Origin: JBHGBB01 sp041946755
Lineage (GTDB): Bacteria; UBP4; UBA4092; JAOAEQ01
Length of the DNA: 40,313 nucleotides
Direction of reading: 5' to 3'
Assembly (NCBI GenBank): GCA_041946755.1
Contig: JBHGBB010000007.1
Coordinates: forward strand, 1-40,313
Below are positions 7,946-17,000 of this stretch, piece after piece (positions within the stretch are counted from its first letter, which is position 1; each line of letters opens with the position of its first letter). The notes under the pieces are model-generated. The model was given only the letters and a program-made list of their open reading frames with translations. It was not told where the DNA came from and searched no databases. Both the position numbers and the translations under genes were made by a program.

Positions 7946-10135
7946 ATGGAATTGGTTAAAGAAGCCGAACAAGTAATTCGCGAATTAAATCGGATGCTGA
8001 AAACCACCTGGTTTTATTCCGCATCACATCCGATGGTCAAAAGCATCCTACAATCGGTAACCTCTCAACTGCATGCGATTATCCCGACCGATGGATATTT
8101 GCTATTTAATATTTCGGGAGAAACCCTATCACTCGGTGCACTTCCATTATCCACCAAAGATGAGAATATCCGTGGTTTTGTAAAACAATTAAAAAAACGG
8201 CGGATTAATAGTTTAATTTTCTATCCGGAAGTTGGTATGCAGGAATTAGAAGCTCTGATGGCGGTTTTAGCACTCGATCCGAAATTATTACGAAAACAGG
8301 GTGGCGTTAAATCGGCATTAATATCTCGCGAGATAACCCATATCGATATCACCGAATATCAATATCAAATCGGGGAAGCGGGAAGCGGTGCCACTGATGA
8401 AGATTCGACTTCATTTGCGATGCTGGAATCCACTCCGGATCGTATCTCCAGAATAATCCAATATCTGCAGGGAACCGTTCCCGAATTAGATGCGGTAGAA
8501 TCCCAACTATTCTCTGAACTCATGAATGACCCGATGCGGATTGCTGAACTTCAAGCACAAGCAGTGCAACGTGAAGTAACCCCGGAATCATCTGCAACGG
8601 TAAATGAATTGGCTAATGTAACCCGGAATGTTTTAACCCGGATTCAGCAATATATCAATAGTTATCCTGAAGAAGAGAAAGAGAAACTCCAGCGGAAGGT
8701 AGCGTTAAGTTTATTACATCAAGATCCGGCAGTGGCGCTACATACCGTGGTTACTGGAAAAGAAATCGATCCCAGTCAGATTGAAACCGTAAAAAATGTT
8801 CTGAAACAATTAGATGATTCGGAATTAATCTCGTTAATTACCGCCAGTGAATCAGACCAACATATCGAATTAGAGAAAATCAGTTCTTTATTTTTTAAGA
8901 TTCCGATTGAGACCGATCGCAATGAAAAACTCATCAGTAAATTTACCGACCTGTTAATTAAACGGCGGGAGAACGAACAAAACGAAGCTGAATTTACCGC
9001 GTTACAACAAGAGTTGTCTAAATTCCCGACAAATCGAATGTTGGTTCATTCGATTGCGATTTTACTTGAAATGCTAGAAAAAGGTGAAAATGTCGATTCT
9101 ATTCCTGAAATGTTGCAGGCTTTACAAACCGGTGTAACCCAACTGTTTGAATTCCGAGAATTTAACTGTTTATATGATATCTATCGAAGCATAAACCAAC
9201 TGCTGCAAAAAGACTCGATGGAAAAATTGAGTTCTGAACAAGCAGCGAACCTTCAACAAGTGCGGGAATTCTATACCTGGTTAACCGAGGCGCAGCTTAT
9301 CAATCAACTAATCCTCGCTCTTGATGCGACTGATACTTCGGTTGCGAATGTATCCTTTTCGGGATATGAAATTGATAATAGCACGGCAAATACTAATCTA
9401 ACCCCGGATCAACCGAAAGTTATACTTGATATTTTAGCGTTTATCGGCGATCCGGCGATACCGGCTCTATTAGAGAAATTTAAAAATTATAGCGCCCGGG
9501 ATCCGCTTCATCAAGCGATGAAACAACTGTTAGTCCGGTTTGGTGATGCATCAATACCGCATATTGAAGCGATTGTCCAGATGGAAACAGAACCGGTACA
9601 AGAACAACTCTTATCGATTATCGGCCAAATCGGTTCACCCCGGGCGAAATCAGCGTTGTTCAATATCATTCCAAAAGTTAATCCCAGTCTCTTTAAATCT
9701 GCTATTCGCTATATCAGCCAGTTTACTGATGATCAATCGCTGAATTGGATGATTGATACTTTCCATAAAGAAAAAGACGCGGAAATTAAATTAGCGGCTT
9801 TGGATGGTATTGCTGAAATAAAGAGCCAAGCCGCAATCGAATTTCTCATTAATTTCATTAGCAAAACCAGTAATAACAAAAAATATCGAGCGCTATTACA
9901 TCGGGCAATTCAATTATGTGGTAAACATAAAATCGCTGATGCGGTCCCTACCTTAATCACTTTGTTTCAGCAAAAGAGTTGGCTATTTCCAAAGAATCTG
10001 GAACCGATTCGCATCGTTTCCGCTCAAGCTTTAAATCAGATCGGGACCAAGGAAGCGCTGGAAATTGTCCGGGCTGGCTGTCAGGATAAACGAAAAGCCG
10101 TCCGGAACATGTGTCAAATGTTGATTGAAAAATAA
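7946..10135 (+). CDS. HEAT-like repeat protein with signalling-type N-terminal domain
   Basis: The 729-residue cytoplasmic protein has three parts. Residues about 5-130 (ELNRML...SASHPMV...LKKRRINSLIF...ELEALMAVLAL) match the N-terminal domain of the next gene's product in layout: a helix, a P/S-x-HP-x-V turn, a G-x-L strand, a (R/K)KRxxxSxxF strand and an EL helix. The middle is helical, Gln- and Glu-rich. From about residue 490 to the end there are HEAT-like helical pairs (DPAIPALLEKF, GQIGSPRAKSALF, DAEIKLAALDGIAEI, TKEALEIVRAGCQDKRKAVR). HEAT repeats serve as binding scaffolds. With the HD-GYP partner 101 bases downstream, a scaffold or receptor in a cyclic-dinucleotide pathway is a reasonable inference. 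No ribosome binding site is visible at the start. Confidence 0.6.
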   Translation: MELVKEAEQVIRELNRMLKTTWFYSASHPMVKSILQSVTSQLHAIIPTDGYLLFNISGETLSLGALPLSTKDENIRGFVKQLKKRRINSLIFYPEVGMQELEALMAVLALDPKLLRKQGGVKSALISREITHIDITEYQYQIGEAGSGATDEDSTSFAMLESTPDRISRIIQYLQGTVPELDAVESQLFSELMNDPMRIAELQAQAVQREVTPESSATVNELANVTRNVLTRIQQYINSYPEEEKEKLQRKVALSLLHQDPAVALHTVVTGKEIDPSQIETVKNVLKQLDDSELISLITASESDQHIELEKISSLFFKIPIETDRNEKLISKFTDLLIKRRENEQNEAEFTALQQELSKFPTNRMLVHSIAILLEMLEKGENVDSIPEMLQALQTGVTQLFEFREFNCLYDIYRSINQLLQKDSMEKLSSEQAANLQQVREFYTWLTEAQLINQLILALDATDTSVANVSFSGYEIDNSTANTNLTPDQPKVILDILAFIGDPAIPALLEKFKNYSARDPLHQAMKQLLVRFGDASIPHIEAIVQMETEPVQEQLLSIIGQIGSPRAKSALFNIIPKVNPSLFKSAIRYISQFTDDQSLNWMIDTFHKEKDAEIKLAALDGIAEIKSQAAIEFLINFISKTSNNKKYRALLHRAIQLCGKHKIADAVPTLITLFQQKSWLFPKNLEPIRIVSAQALNQIGTKEALEIVRAGCQDKRKAVRNMCQMLIEK

Positions 10136-10236
10136 GGAGAGAGAAAACCTAACTATTTTAGTATCGAAATGCTAGAATTGAGATAAGTGAATGCAACCTC
10201 TTTCGCTTTTCCTTTAATAGTCATCTTTATACCTTT

Positions 10237-11628
10237 ATGCCATTACCGGAAATAACGATTAAGCAATTAAATGATTCAATAACACAACTAAATTATGCAC
10301 TGAGTAACGCGCTACTGTATCCGCCGGGACATCCTATCGTCGACCAAGGATTAAAAAAAGTACATGCGCAAATTCTCGATTTTATTAAGTCGTTCGGCGA
10401 TATTACCTTGATGTTCATGGAAGAAGAACTCCTCTATCAAAATGAATCGATATTAGAATCCTCGTTTTTAGCACATCAGTTTGTCGCGATGTTCCGTAAA
10501 CGAGGAGTCGGAAGTATCACCTTTGCCTCCGGATTAGAATTTGAAGAGCTGCGTTCATTTATCTATGCATTCCATGCCGTAGAAAAAATGGAAATGATCG
10601 AAAATGCATTCCAAAATGAATTAACCCGCCGGAATGTTACCCATATTCTGTTAAGTAAACCGGCGAAAGCGAAAAAGAGTAATTCCAATCTCGCCCGGTG
10701 GGAGGGAGCGAAACAAATTTATGCCGCAACGACGAAACTTGTTGAAAGTACTATGCTAACCGCATCAACTGAAAAAGTAGTTGATGTCGATAGTGTGAAA
10801 CCGGTGGTGAAACAGATTGTCGAGAATCTTATGGACGACCCTTCCATTTTAATGAGTTTAGCTTCAATTAAGAGTTTCGATTCCTATCTATTTACCCATA
10901 GTGTAAATGTATGTATTCTAACCCTAGCGCAAGCGATGCATTTAAATTTAGATGTTGAACATGTTCTGCAATTAGGCGTTGGTGCCCTACTCCATGATCT
11001 CGGTAAAACCTTTATTCCGTCAGAGATATTAAACAAACCCGGAAAATTATCTGATGCAGAATGGGAAGTTATGAAAAAACATCCGGTGGAAGGAATGAAA
11101 CTAATTTTAAAATCGAAATACGCTACTCAACTACCGGCATTATTGATTTATGGCCATCATTGGAAATATAAGTATTCGGGTGGTTACCCTAGTTTAAGTC
11201 GTAAAATCGATTGGAATCGTTTCGTAGGTATCGTAACGATATCGGATTGTTATGATGCGATTACCACCAATCGGCCGTATAACCGATTACATCTGCCGAG
11301 TGAAGCCTTAGGTATCATAAAGAAAATTGCGGGTATAGATTTCGATCCAATTTTAGTTAAACATTTCGCCGCTATTATCGGATCATATCCGGTAGGAAGT
11401 TTGGTAGAATTAAATAATGGTGATATCGCTCTAGTTTTACAAACCAATGCGGAAGATTCAACCCATCCGAAAGTCAGGGTTATCTCCGATTCACAAGGCA
11501 CAAAATATGACGAAATCACATTGGTTGATCTATCAGAAAAGGATGAGACTGAAAATAATTATCCGTTATATATCGAGAAAGTGGTTAATCCTGAAGATGT
11601 AAAAATTCGGATTGATGATTATATATAA
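10237..11628 (+). CDS. HD-GYP domain protein (cyclic di-GMP phosphodiesterase-like)
   Basis: The 463-residue protein has an N-terminal domain (residues about 8-140) shared with the upstream gene's product, then an HD-GYP domain at about 205-390. Visible metal-site residues are H221, H253-D254, K257, H282, H307-H308 and D337. The GYP motif is at 315-318 and TTNRPY at 343-348. The family hydrolyses cyclic di-GMP. The usual HHExxxGxGYP signature is altered: the Glu after HH is Trp, and two extra residues precede GGYP. Since that Glu can bind a metal in three-metal HD-GYP enzymes, activity or metal number may differ. A C-terminal PilZ-like domain is not evident. It is probably co-transcribed with the HEAT gene from the promoter at 7842-7870. 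Confidence 0.85.
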   Translation: MPLPEITIKQLNDSITQLNYALSNALLYPPGHPIVDQGLKKVHAQILDFIKSFGDITLMFMEEELLYQNESILESSFLAHQFVAMFRKRGVGSITFASGLEFEELRSFIYAFHAVEKMEMIENAFQNELTRRNVTHILLSKPAKAKKSNSNLARWEGAKQIYAATTKLVESTMLTASTEKVVDVDSVKPVVKQIVENLMDDPSILMSLASIKSFDSYLFTHSVNVCILTLAQAMHLNLDVEHVLQLGVGALLHDLGKTFIPSEILNKPGKLSDAEWEVMKKHPVEGMKLILKSKYATQLPALLIYGHHWKYKYSGGYPSLSRKIDWNRFVGIVTISDCYDAITTNRPYNRLHLPSEALGIIKKIAGIDFDPILVKHFAAIIGSYPVGSLVELNNGDIALVLQTNAEDSTHPKVRVISDSQGTKYDEITLVDLSEKDETENNYPLYIEKVVNPEDVKIRIDDYI

Positions 11629-11657
11629 TCAGGGATTCTCTTACGAGAATCCCTGAT
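11628..11657. terminator. Perfect 13-bp hairpin between convergent genes
   Basis: Arms ATCAGGGATTCTC (11628-11640) and GAGAATCCCTGAT (11645-11657) pair perfectly around TTAC. The first arm overlaps the last base of the HD-GYP stop codon. The hairpin sits between two convergent genes and probably ends both transcripts, although neither side has a clear T-tract. Confidence 0.65.
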
Positions 11658-11669
11658 TGCGTAGCAATA

Positions 11670-12017
11670 TTATATCTCTGGCTGAGATGGTTCATGCTCA
11701 AACACCTTCTTTTCATTATATATTCCTACCAGCCAATCGATGATGATACCAGCTACCGTTCTAAGAATCCATAATTCCAGCCAAGTCGGTAGTTTCGGAA
11801 TATTTATCCCCAGCTGTTTATAGAGATATTCTATCGCTTCTAGTGCAAGTCGCTTTTTTTCATCACTGGATTTCCCAGCAGTAGTCGTAAACACTTTTTC
11901 TACTGCTTCAACCGTTTCTTTCACAATATCGAGCAGTGTTTGAAAAGAAAACTTCTGCCCTTTAGCTCGTGTCAAAAACCCAGCCAGTAATGGTACTAGA
12001 TGCTCTAGCCCTATCAT
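11670..12017 (-). CDS. Phage holin-like small protein (LL-H family type)
   Basis: The 115-residue protein has a hydrophobic start (LEHLVPLLAGFLTRA), a middle with TVEAVEKVF...SSDEKKRLALEAIEYLYKQLG, and a C-terminal hydrophobic helix (LELWILRTVAGIIIDWLVG). This layout, with the AVE and EEKK-x-ALE-like words, recalls LL-H family phage holins, which make holes in the inner membrane at lysis. The start has a strong ribosome site, AAGGAGG, ten bases or so before the ATG, unlike several neighbouring genes that lack one. No other phage gene is nearby. It may be a domesticated phage remnant or an unrelated membrane protein. The assignment rests on pattern only. Confidence 0.45.
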   Translation of the reverse strand: MIGLEHLVPLLAGFLTRAKGQKFSFQTLLDIVKETVEAVEKVFTTTAGKSSDEKKRLALEAIEYLYKQLGINIPKLPTWLELWILRTVAGIIIDWLVGIYNEKKVFEHEPSQPEI

Positions 12018-12187
12018 ATAATTCTACCCTCCTTTCGCAATAAGATTCCTTGATAGGCAATAACTGCTGCCTAATAAGGTATACCTATACCTTATCGCGA
12101 ATAGAAAAGATTGGAGTGTCTATATGATGAAAGGTACAGAGACAGGTTTGGAGAAAGAGAATGGATAAATAAATTTAGGTAAGTAAA

Positions 12188-12225
12188 TAAAAAAGGCAGA
12201 TTCAATTAATAGCAAATCTGCCTTT
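12188..12225 (-). terminator. Factor-independent terminator of the PLP enzyme gene
   Basis: On the minus strand AAAGGCAGATT pairs with AATCTGCCTTT (arms 12225-12215 and 12202-12192), followed by a run of T residues (TTTTTTATTT). It lies about 75 bases past the stop codon at 12301. Confidence 0.8.
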
Positions 12226-12300
12226 AAACAATAAACTAGTGTGATAGGTATGATTCCTGGAGGTAAATTAGTCGCAGTATTCTATTGTTCATCCTCCTAG

Positions 12301-13776
12301 TTAATGCATCTGGTCTAAAAGACCGGTTCTCTGATTAAATTCCTTAATTAATCTATCAATTTCTCCAACCTGACGGTGCATATTACCCCAGTAATTTTCA
12401 TAGTCATACCATTGAGCATTTAATTCCTCTAAGTCTTTCCCCTGTTGCTCTATCCAGGTAAAGTATTTAAGATTATGGATTCTTTTTCTATCCTGATACG
12501 TTAATTCTTGCATATAATCAGTAGTCAGCGCCTGGATGTTGCGATGAAAATCGATAGTTGCATCCGTTGTATCATAGTGACCGAATTCGTTTTCTAATTC
12601 TTTTAATCGAGAGCCATACAGTTCCATAGAATCGGTAAAAACTGTTAAAACGATATCATTTTCCTTCAGTTCATAATATTTGGCAAATTTGATCGCCATA
12701 ATCATATTGGCTACACTGGAAATACCCATAAGTGGCAACTTATCGATTACTGCAGAAGGCACACCTTTTTTACTTAAATATTCCTGACCGATAGGTTCAT
12801 TGAATAATCGGATGATCCCCATACTATTATTATCGTCTACAGCAATCACCAGATCAGTATTTTTTACATTATGGATCCAGGGAATATGCTTATCTCCTAT
12901 CCCTTCGATACGATGAGCACCAAAACCATTTGCTAGAAGGGTGGGACATTGTAAGGCTTCACCGGCAGCTATCTTACTCGTGGGAAATTTCTCTTTCAGA
13001 TAATCTCCACAACCTATAGTACCAGCTGAACCGGTAGTCAGAACTACTCCGGCATAATGACCATTCTCCCCCATCATTTGGAATAATACCTCTTCCATGG
13101 CATGACCGGTAACATCATAATGCCAGAGGTTATTACCAAACTCCTCAAATTGATTAAAGATGACTACATTATCTCTGGTTTTTTTTAATTCCCAGGTTTT
13201 ATCATAAATTTCTTTAACATTACTCTCGGTGCCGGAAGTAGCTATCACTTCTCCGGCGACTTTAGACAACCATTCAAACCGTTCTTTACTCATTCCTTCC
13301 GGGAGGATAGCAATGGATTCGCAGGATAATAGGTCGGAATTATAAGCACCACCCCGGCAGTAATTCCCGGTTGAAGGCCAGACTGCTTTTTGGGAAGTAG
13401 GGTCAAACTGGCCGGTCACCAATCGGGGAACCAGGCAACCAAAAGCCGCGCCTACTTTATGGGCTCCGGTAGGAAACCATTTTCCCACTAGACCGATAAT
13501 TCGGGCTTTAACCCCGGTTAATTCCGACGGCAACTCTATATAATTAACGCCGTTAAAAAGGCCACCTTTCTTTACCGGTTCATTTTTCCAAGTAATCCGA
13601 AAAAGATTATACGAATTAATATCCCATAATCCTATATTCTTTAACTTATCTTTGATTTTATCGGGAATAAGTTTGGGATTTTTCATTTGTTCAAAAGTAG
13701 GGATAATAATATTTTTTTCTTTGGCTCGTTTTATGGTTCTCTGAAGTTGTTCTTCGTTGATAGTTAAATCGATCAT
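12301..13776 (-). CDS. TrpB-like PLP-dependent (fold type II) protein
   Basis: With the chosen start the protein has 491 residues. It has the hallmarks of fold-type-II pyridoxal-phosphate enzymes: a Schiff-base lysine in PTGAHKVGAA, a phosphate or carboxylate loop STGNYCRGGAYNS, and a glycine-rich TTGSAGTIGCGDYL cofactor loop. It is longer than cysteine synthase and has an extended C-terminal helical tail. It resembles the group often labelled pyridoxal-5-phosphate-dependent protein beta subunit, whose reaction is not settled. The open frame extends to an ATG at 13809; I prefer the ATG at 13776 (MIDLTINEEQLQ) because the extra residues are encoded by spacer-like DNA. The gene lies just downstream of the GuaB3-type gene and ends at a clear terminator. 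Confidence 0.7.
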   Translation of the reverse strand: MIDLTINEEQLQRTIKRAKEKNIIIPTFEQMKNPKLIPDKIKDKLKNIGLWDINSYNLFRITWKNEPVKKGGLFNGVNYIELPSELTGVKARIIGLVGKWFPTGAHKVGAAFGCLVPRLVTGQFDPTSQKAVWPSTGNYCRGGAYNSDLLSCESIAILPEGMSKERFEWLSKVAGEVIATSGTESNVKEIYDKTWELKKTRDNVVIFNQFEEFGNNLWHYDVTGHAMEEVLFQMMGENGHYAGVVLTTGSAGTIGCGDYLKEKFPTSKIAAGEALQCPTLLANGFGAHRIEGIGDKHIPWIHNVKNTDLVIAVDDNNSMGIIRLFNEPIGQEYLSKKGVPSAVIDKLPLMGISSVANMIMAIKFAKYYELKENDIVLTVFTDSMELYGSRLKELENEFGHYDTTDATIDFHRNIQALTTDYMQELTYQDRKRIHNLKYFTWIEQQGKDLEELNAQWYDYENYWGNMHRQVGEIDRLIKEFNQRTGLLDQMH

Positions 13777-13852
13777 ATTGAAACAGTCCGAAGTCTTTAG
13801 GAAAAACAAATCTAATCTTAGGACTTGGAACTAATGACTAAGGACTGCCTTT

Positions 13853-15013
13853 CTATTTTCCCATACCGACACGTTGTGCCTTCTGGAAAATCTTCCCTTC
13901 GGTTTTAATCGCCGGAGCGATGACTAATTCCGTCAAATGCATTTCCCGGATATTCCGGGCTCCGAGATTACCCATAGCAGTTCGCAATGCACCAACCAAA
14001 TTCTGGGAGCCATCGTCTAACCGTGCAGGACCATATAAGATTTCTTCGATAGTACTCGTCACTCCAACGTAAATTCGAGTACCGCGTGGTAGATTCTGAT
14101 GTGGAGTTGCCATACCCCAATGATATCCTTTTCCCGGGGCTTCTTTCGCTTTAGCAAATGCGGAACCGATCATCACGGCATCGGCGCCGCAAGCAAACGC
14201 TTTACAAATATCACCGCCGACATTCATTCCGCCATCGGTAATGATTGGTACATATTTCCCATGCCGCTGGAAATAGGCATCTCGGGCTGCTGCACAATCG
14301 GCGGTTGCAGTTACCTGTGGTACCCCGATTCCTAATACTCCCCGGGTAGTACATGCTGCACCGGGACCGACTCCTACCAACAGACCATCGATACCGGTAG
14401 CAATTAATTCCAAGGCCGCTTCATAGGTAACGCAATTCCCGACCATAATCGGAATTTTCATCTTTTTACAAAACTTAGCAATGTCTAATACCGGATATTT
14501 AGTTGAAATATGGCGGACAGTAGCTACGGTTGATTGCACCACAAAAATATCGGCGCCGGCTTCCTGGGCAATTTTACCGAATCGTTCAGCCCGCTGCGGG
14601 ATAGAAGACACCACGGCTGGAACTTTCGCTTTTTTTATAGCTTGGATTCGTTCGCTAATCAATTCCTCTTTAATCGGTTCGCGATATATTTCTTGAACCA
14701 GTTCTGTTGACTGCTCCGGTTCTGCTTTCAGAAACCGGTCGATAACTTCTTCAGGGTCTCGATACCGGGTCTGGACTCCTTCAAGATTCAGGACCGCTAT
14801 CCCACCAAGTTTACCCATGGCTATAGCGAACTTGGTATCAACTACACCGTCCATTGCCGCAGCAAGTATCGGAACTTCTATCTTCTTATCTCGGATTTGA
14901 ATCGAAATATCTACTTCATCAGGATTGATGGTTAATGCACCAGGAGCTAACGCGATTTCATCGAAACCATACGCCCGTCTGGCTTTTCTACCTCGACCAA
15001 CAAATTCTCCCAT
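13853..15013 (-). CDS. GuaB3 family IMP dehydrogenase-related protein
   Basis: The 386-residue TIM-barrel protein has no CBS domain pair, in line with the GuaB3-type relatives (about 370 residues) and unlike full IMP dehydrogenase. Visible motifs are VPILAAAMDGV near residue 48, MVGNCVTYEAA near 190, the loop with the candidate catalytic Cys221 in GVGPGAACTTRGVLG, and TDGGMNVGGD at 259-268 for phosphate binding. IMP dehydrogenases oxidise IMP to XMP; GuaB3 members may instead act like GMP reductase, so the direction of the reaction is uncertain. GAGG lies about 9 bases before the ATG at 15013. The gene may be co-transcribed with the lysyl-tRNA synthetase gene 80 bases upstream. Confidence 0.85.
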   Translation of the reverse strand: MGEFVGRGRKARRAYGFDEIALAPGALTINPDEVDISIQIRDKKIEVPILAAAMDGVVDTKFAIAMGKLGGIAVLNLEGVQTRYRDPEEVIDRFLKAEPEQSTELVQEIYREPIKEELISERIQAIKKAKVPAVVSSIPQRAERFGKIAQEAGADIFVVQSTVATVRHISTKYPVLDIAKFCKKMKIPIMVGNCVTYEAALELIATGIDGLLVGVGPGAACTTRGVLGIGVPQVTATADCAAARDAYFQRHGKYVPIITDGGMNVGGDICKAFACGADAVMIGSAFAKAKEAPGKGYHWGMATPHQNLPRGTRIYVGVTSTIEEILYGPARLDDGSQNLVGALRTAMGNLGARNIREMHLTELVIAPAIKTEGKIFQKAQRVGMGK

Positions 15014-15093
15014 AGTATTTTACCTCTATTAAAGTAACGAAAGAACCAAAGAACGGAGAAACTTAAGAACATACTCAAAACAGTTTATGTCCT

Positions 15094-16590
15094 TTAAGGT
15101 TTTTGTTCTTCAGTTTTTTCGTTTTTAAATTCTTCAGTATGTTCTGGTTTCAGTAACGGGAATAAGATGACATCTCGAATCGATGCGCTATCGGTCAATA
15201 GCATTACCAATCGATCGATGCCAATCCCTAATCCACTTGCTGGCGGCATGCCATGTTCTAATGCTCGGACATAATCTTCATCTACTACCGGCTCGATTTC
15301 TTCACTACCCGGATGCGCGGCAATCTGATCTTCAAATGCCTTCCGCTGCAGAATCGGGTCGTTCTGTTCCGAATAAGCATTCCCTAATTCCTGACCGACA
15401 ATATAGAGTTCGAATCGTTCGGCAATATACGGAAATACATCTTGCGCTTTCGCTAACGGTGATACCGCAGCCGGATAATCTTTAATAAATGTCGGTTGCA
15501 TTAATTTCTTTTCCACCGTTTCTTCAAAAACATGGATGATAATTTCATCGACAGTTTTCAGTTCACTGGGAATCCCGCATAATTGCTGCGCTTTCTGTTT
15601 AACGGCATTAATATCTTCTTTCCAATCGAACGATACCCCATCATATTTCTGGATTGCTTCCAAGATGGTCAATCGGTCCCATTTCGGTTCTAAATCGATT
15701 TCATGCCCTTGGTAAGTTACCTGCAGTTTGCCTAATACTTTCTGGCAGATAAACTTTATCATCGCTTCGGTTAAATCCATGGTATCGTTATAATCGAAAT
15801 ATGCGGTATAAAGCTCCATCATAGTAAATTCCGGATTATGTTTGGTTGAGATTCCTTCATTCCGGAAATTGCGGTTGATTTCATAGACTTTCTCGAAGCC
15901 ACCAACCACCAGCCGTTTCAAGTACAGTTCCGGCGCAATCCGCAAATAGAGCGGTAACGATAACGCATTGTGAAATGTTTTAAACGGTTTCGCGGTAGCG
16001 CCACCGAATAAGGATTGCATCATCGGGGTTTCTACTTCCAGATATCCTCGCGCATCAAGGAATTCCCGCATCGCTGCAATTGCTTTCGTCCTCGCCAAAA
16101 ATGTCTTCCTTACCGGTTCGTTACAAATCAAATCTAAATATCGTTGCCGATATCGGGTTTCGATATCTTTCAATCCATGCCATTTTTCCGGGAGCGGAAG
16201 TAACGCTTTCGCTAGCAATTGATACGCAGAAACGCGAATGGTAACTTCCCCAGTATGGGTTTTAAATATAGTGCCTTTCACTCCGATAATATCGCCGATA
16301 TCCAGATGTTTGAACTGATGATACGGCTGTTCACCTAAATCGTCTAGTCGAGCATAAATCTGGATTTTACCGGTACTATCGAGGATATGACTGAAACAGC
16401 TTTTACCATGCGCACGAAGCGCAACCAATCGCCCGGCGAGAGCGATCGGATTTCCGGACTGTTCTAATCCCGCAGCCTGATTGATAATTTCTAGTGCAGT
16501 ATGGGTTCGGTCATACCGATGAATATAAGGATCAACACCCCAACTCTGCCATAACTTTAATTTTTCTAAATAGATTTCATTTATACTCAT
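15094..16590 (-). CDS. lysS: Lysyl-tRNA synthetase, class II
   Basis: The 498-residue enzyme charges tRNA-Lys with lysine in the cytoplasm. It has an N-terminal OB-fold anticodon-binding domain (about 45-135, with KIQIYARLD) and a class II catalytic core. Motif 1 ends near residue 189 (YLEVETPMM). Motif 2 is at about 232-262 (FEKVYEINRNFRNEG then HNPEFTMMELY). Motif 3 is near the C-terminus (GLGIGIDRLVMLLT). Length and motif order are normal for bacterial LysS. A TATATAAAA stretch is a few bases before the ATG. The gene is first in a leftward group with the GuaB3-like and PLP-enzyme genes. Confidence 0.97.
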   Translation of the reverse strand: MSINEIYLEKLKLWQSWGVDPYIHRYDRTHTALEIINQAAGLEQSGNPIALAGRLVALRAHGKSCFSHILDSTGKIQIYARLDDLGEQPYHQFKHLDIGDIIGVKGTIFKTHTGEVTIRVSAYQLLAKALLPLPEKWHGLKDIETRYRQRYLDLICNEPVRKTFLARTKAIAAMREFLDARGYLEVETPMMQSLFGGATAKPFKTFHNALSLPLYLRIAPELYLKRLVVGGFEKVYEINRNFRNEGISTKHNPEFTMMELYTAYFDYNDTMDLTEAMIKFICQKVLGKLQVTYQGHEIDLEPKWDRLTILEAIQKYDGVSFDWKEDINAVKQKAQQLCGIPSELKTVDEIIIHVFEETVEKKLMQPTFIKDYPAAVSPLAKAQDVFPYIAERFELYIVGQELGNAYSEQNDPILQRKAFEDQIAAHPGSEEIEPVVDEDYVRALEHGMPPASGLGIGIDRLVMLLTDSASIRDVILFPLLKPEHTEEFKNEKTEEQKP

Positions 16591-16609
16591 ATAGTTTTAT
16601 ATAAAATTA

Positions 16610-16683
16610 CCACGAAAGCGCGAAAGAAATAAATCACGAAAATTAAGTTCCTGCTTTCTTTCGTGTATTTCGTGTCTTCGTGG
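16610..16683. repeat. Imperfect inverted repeat (CACGAAAG type)
   Basis: The left side begins CCACGAAAGCGCGAAAGAAA (16610-16629). The right side, 16655-16683, is its imperfect complement ending TTCGTGTCTTCGTGG. It occupies part of the roughly 410-base gene-free gap between lysS and the SBBP-repeat gene. The rest of that gap (16684-16940) is AT-rich and shows no gene. Confidence 0.55.
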
Positions 16684-16940
16684 CTAGAATGATATTATTT
16701 TAATTAAGTATCTTCCCATTCAATGCACTGGTTTGTCAAGAAAGCCAACTAAGTTTTTTTGATAGTAATCTAAAAAACAAATAACCTGAACGATAAACTA
16801 TGACTTCGGTTTCCTTCATACCTTGAACTATTTAATTTATCAAGCCATTAGGATATTTAACAAAACCAATCATATCATTATATAAATCAATGGTCTGGAT
16901 AATAAATACACATTTTTGCTAATTTTTATGCTGTTTAATG

Positions 16941-16969
16941 TGTCTATTATTTATAGAGGGTATTATAAT
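16941..16969 (+). promoter_or_regulatory. Promoter of SBBP-repeat gene
   Basis: TGTCTA (16941-16946) and a perfect TATAAT (16964-16969) are 17 bases apart. The block from TGTCTATTAT to TATAAT closely matches the one before the secreted propeller gene (180-207), with one base of length difference. The transcript would start before the preferred ATG at 17001, which is preceded by GGAG. Confidence 0.5.
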
Positions 16970-17000
16970 GACAAAATTCAAAATAGTTATTGGAGAAATT

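Noticed and set aside
16730..16760. TTGACA on the minus strand as a lysS promoter
   Set aside because: No -10 box occurs at 16-18 bases; the nearest candidate is about 21 bases away.
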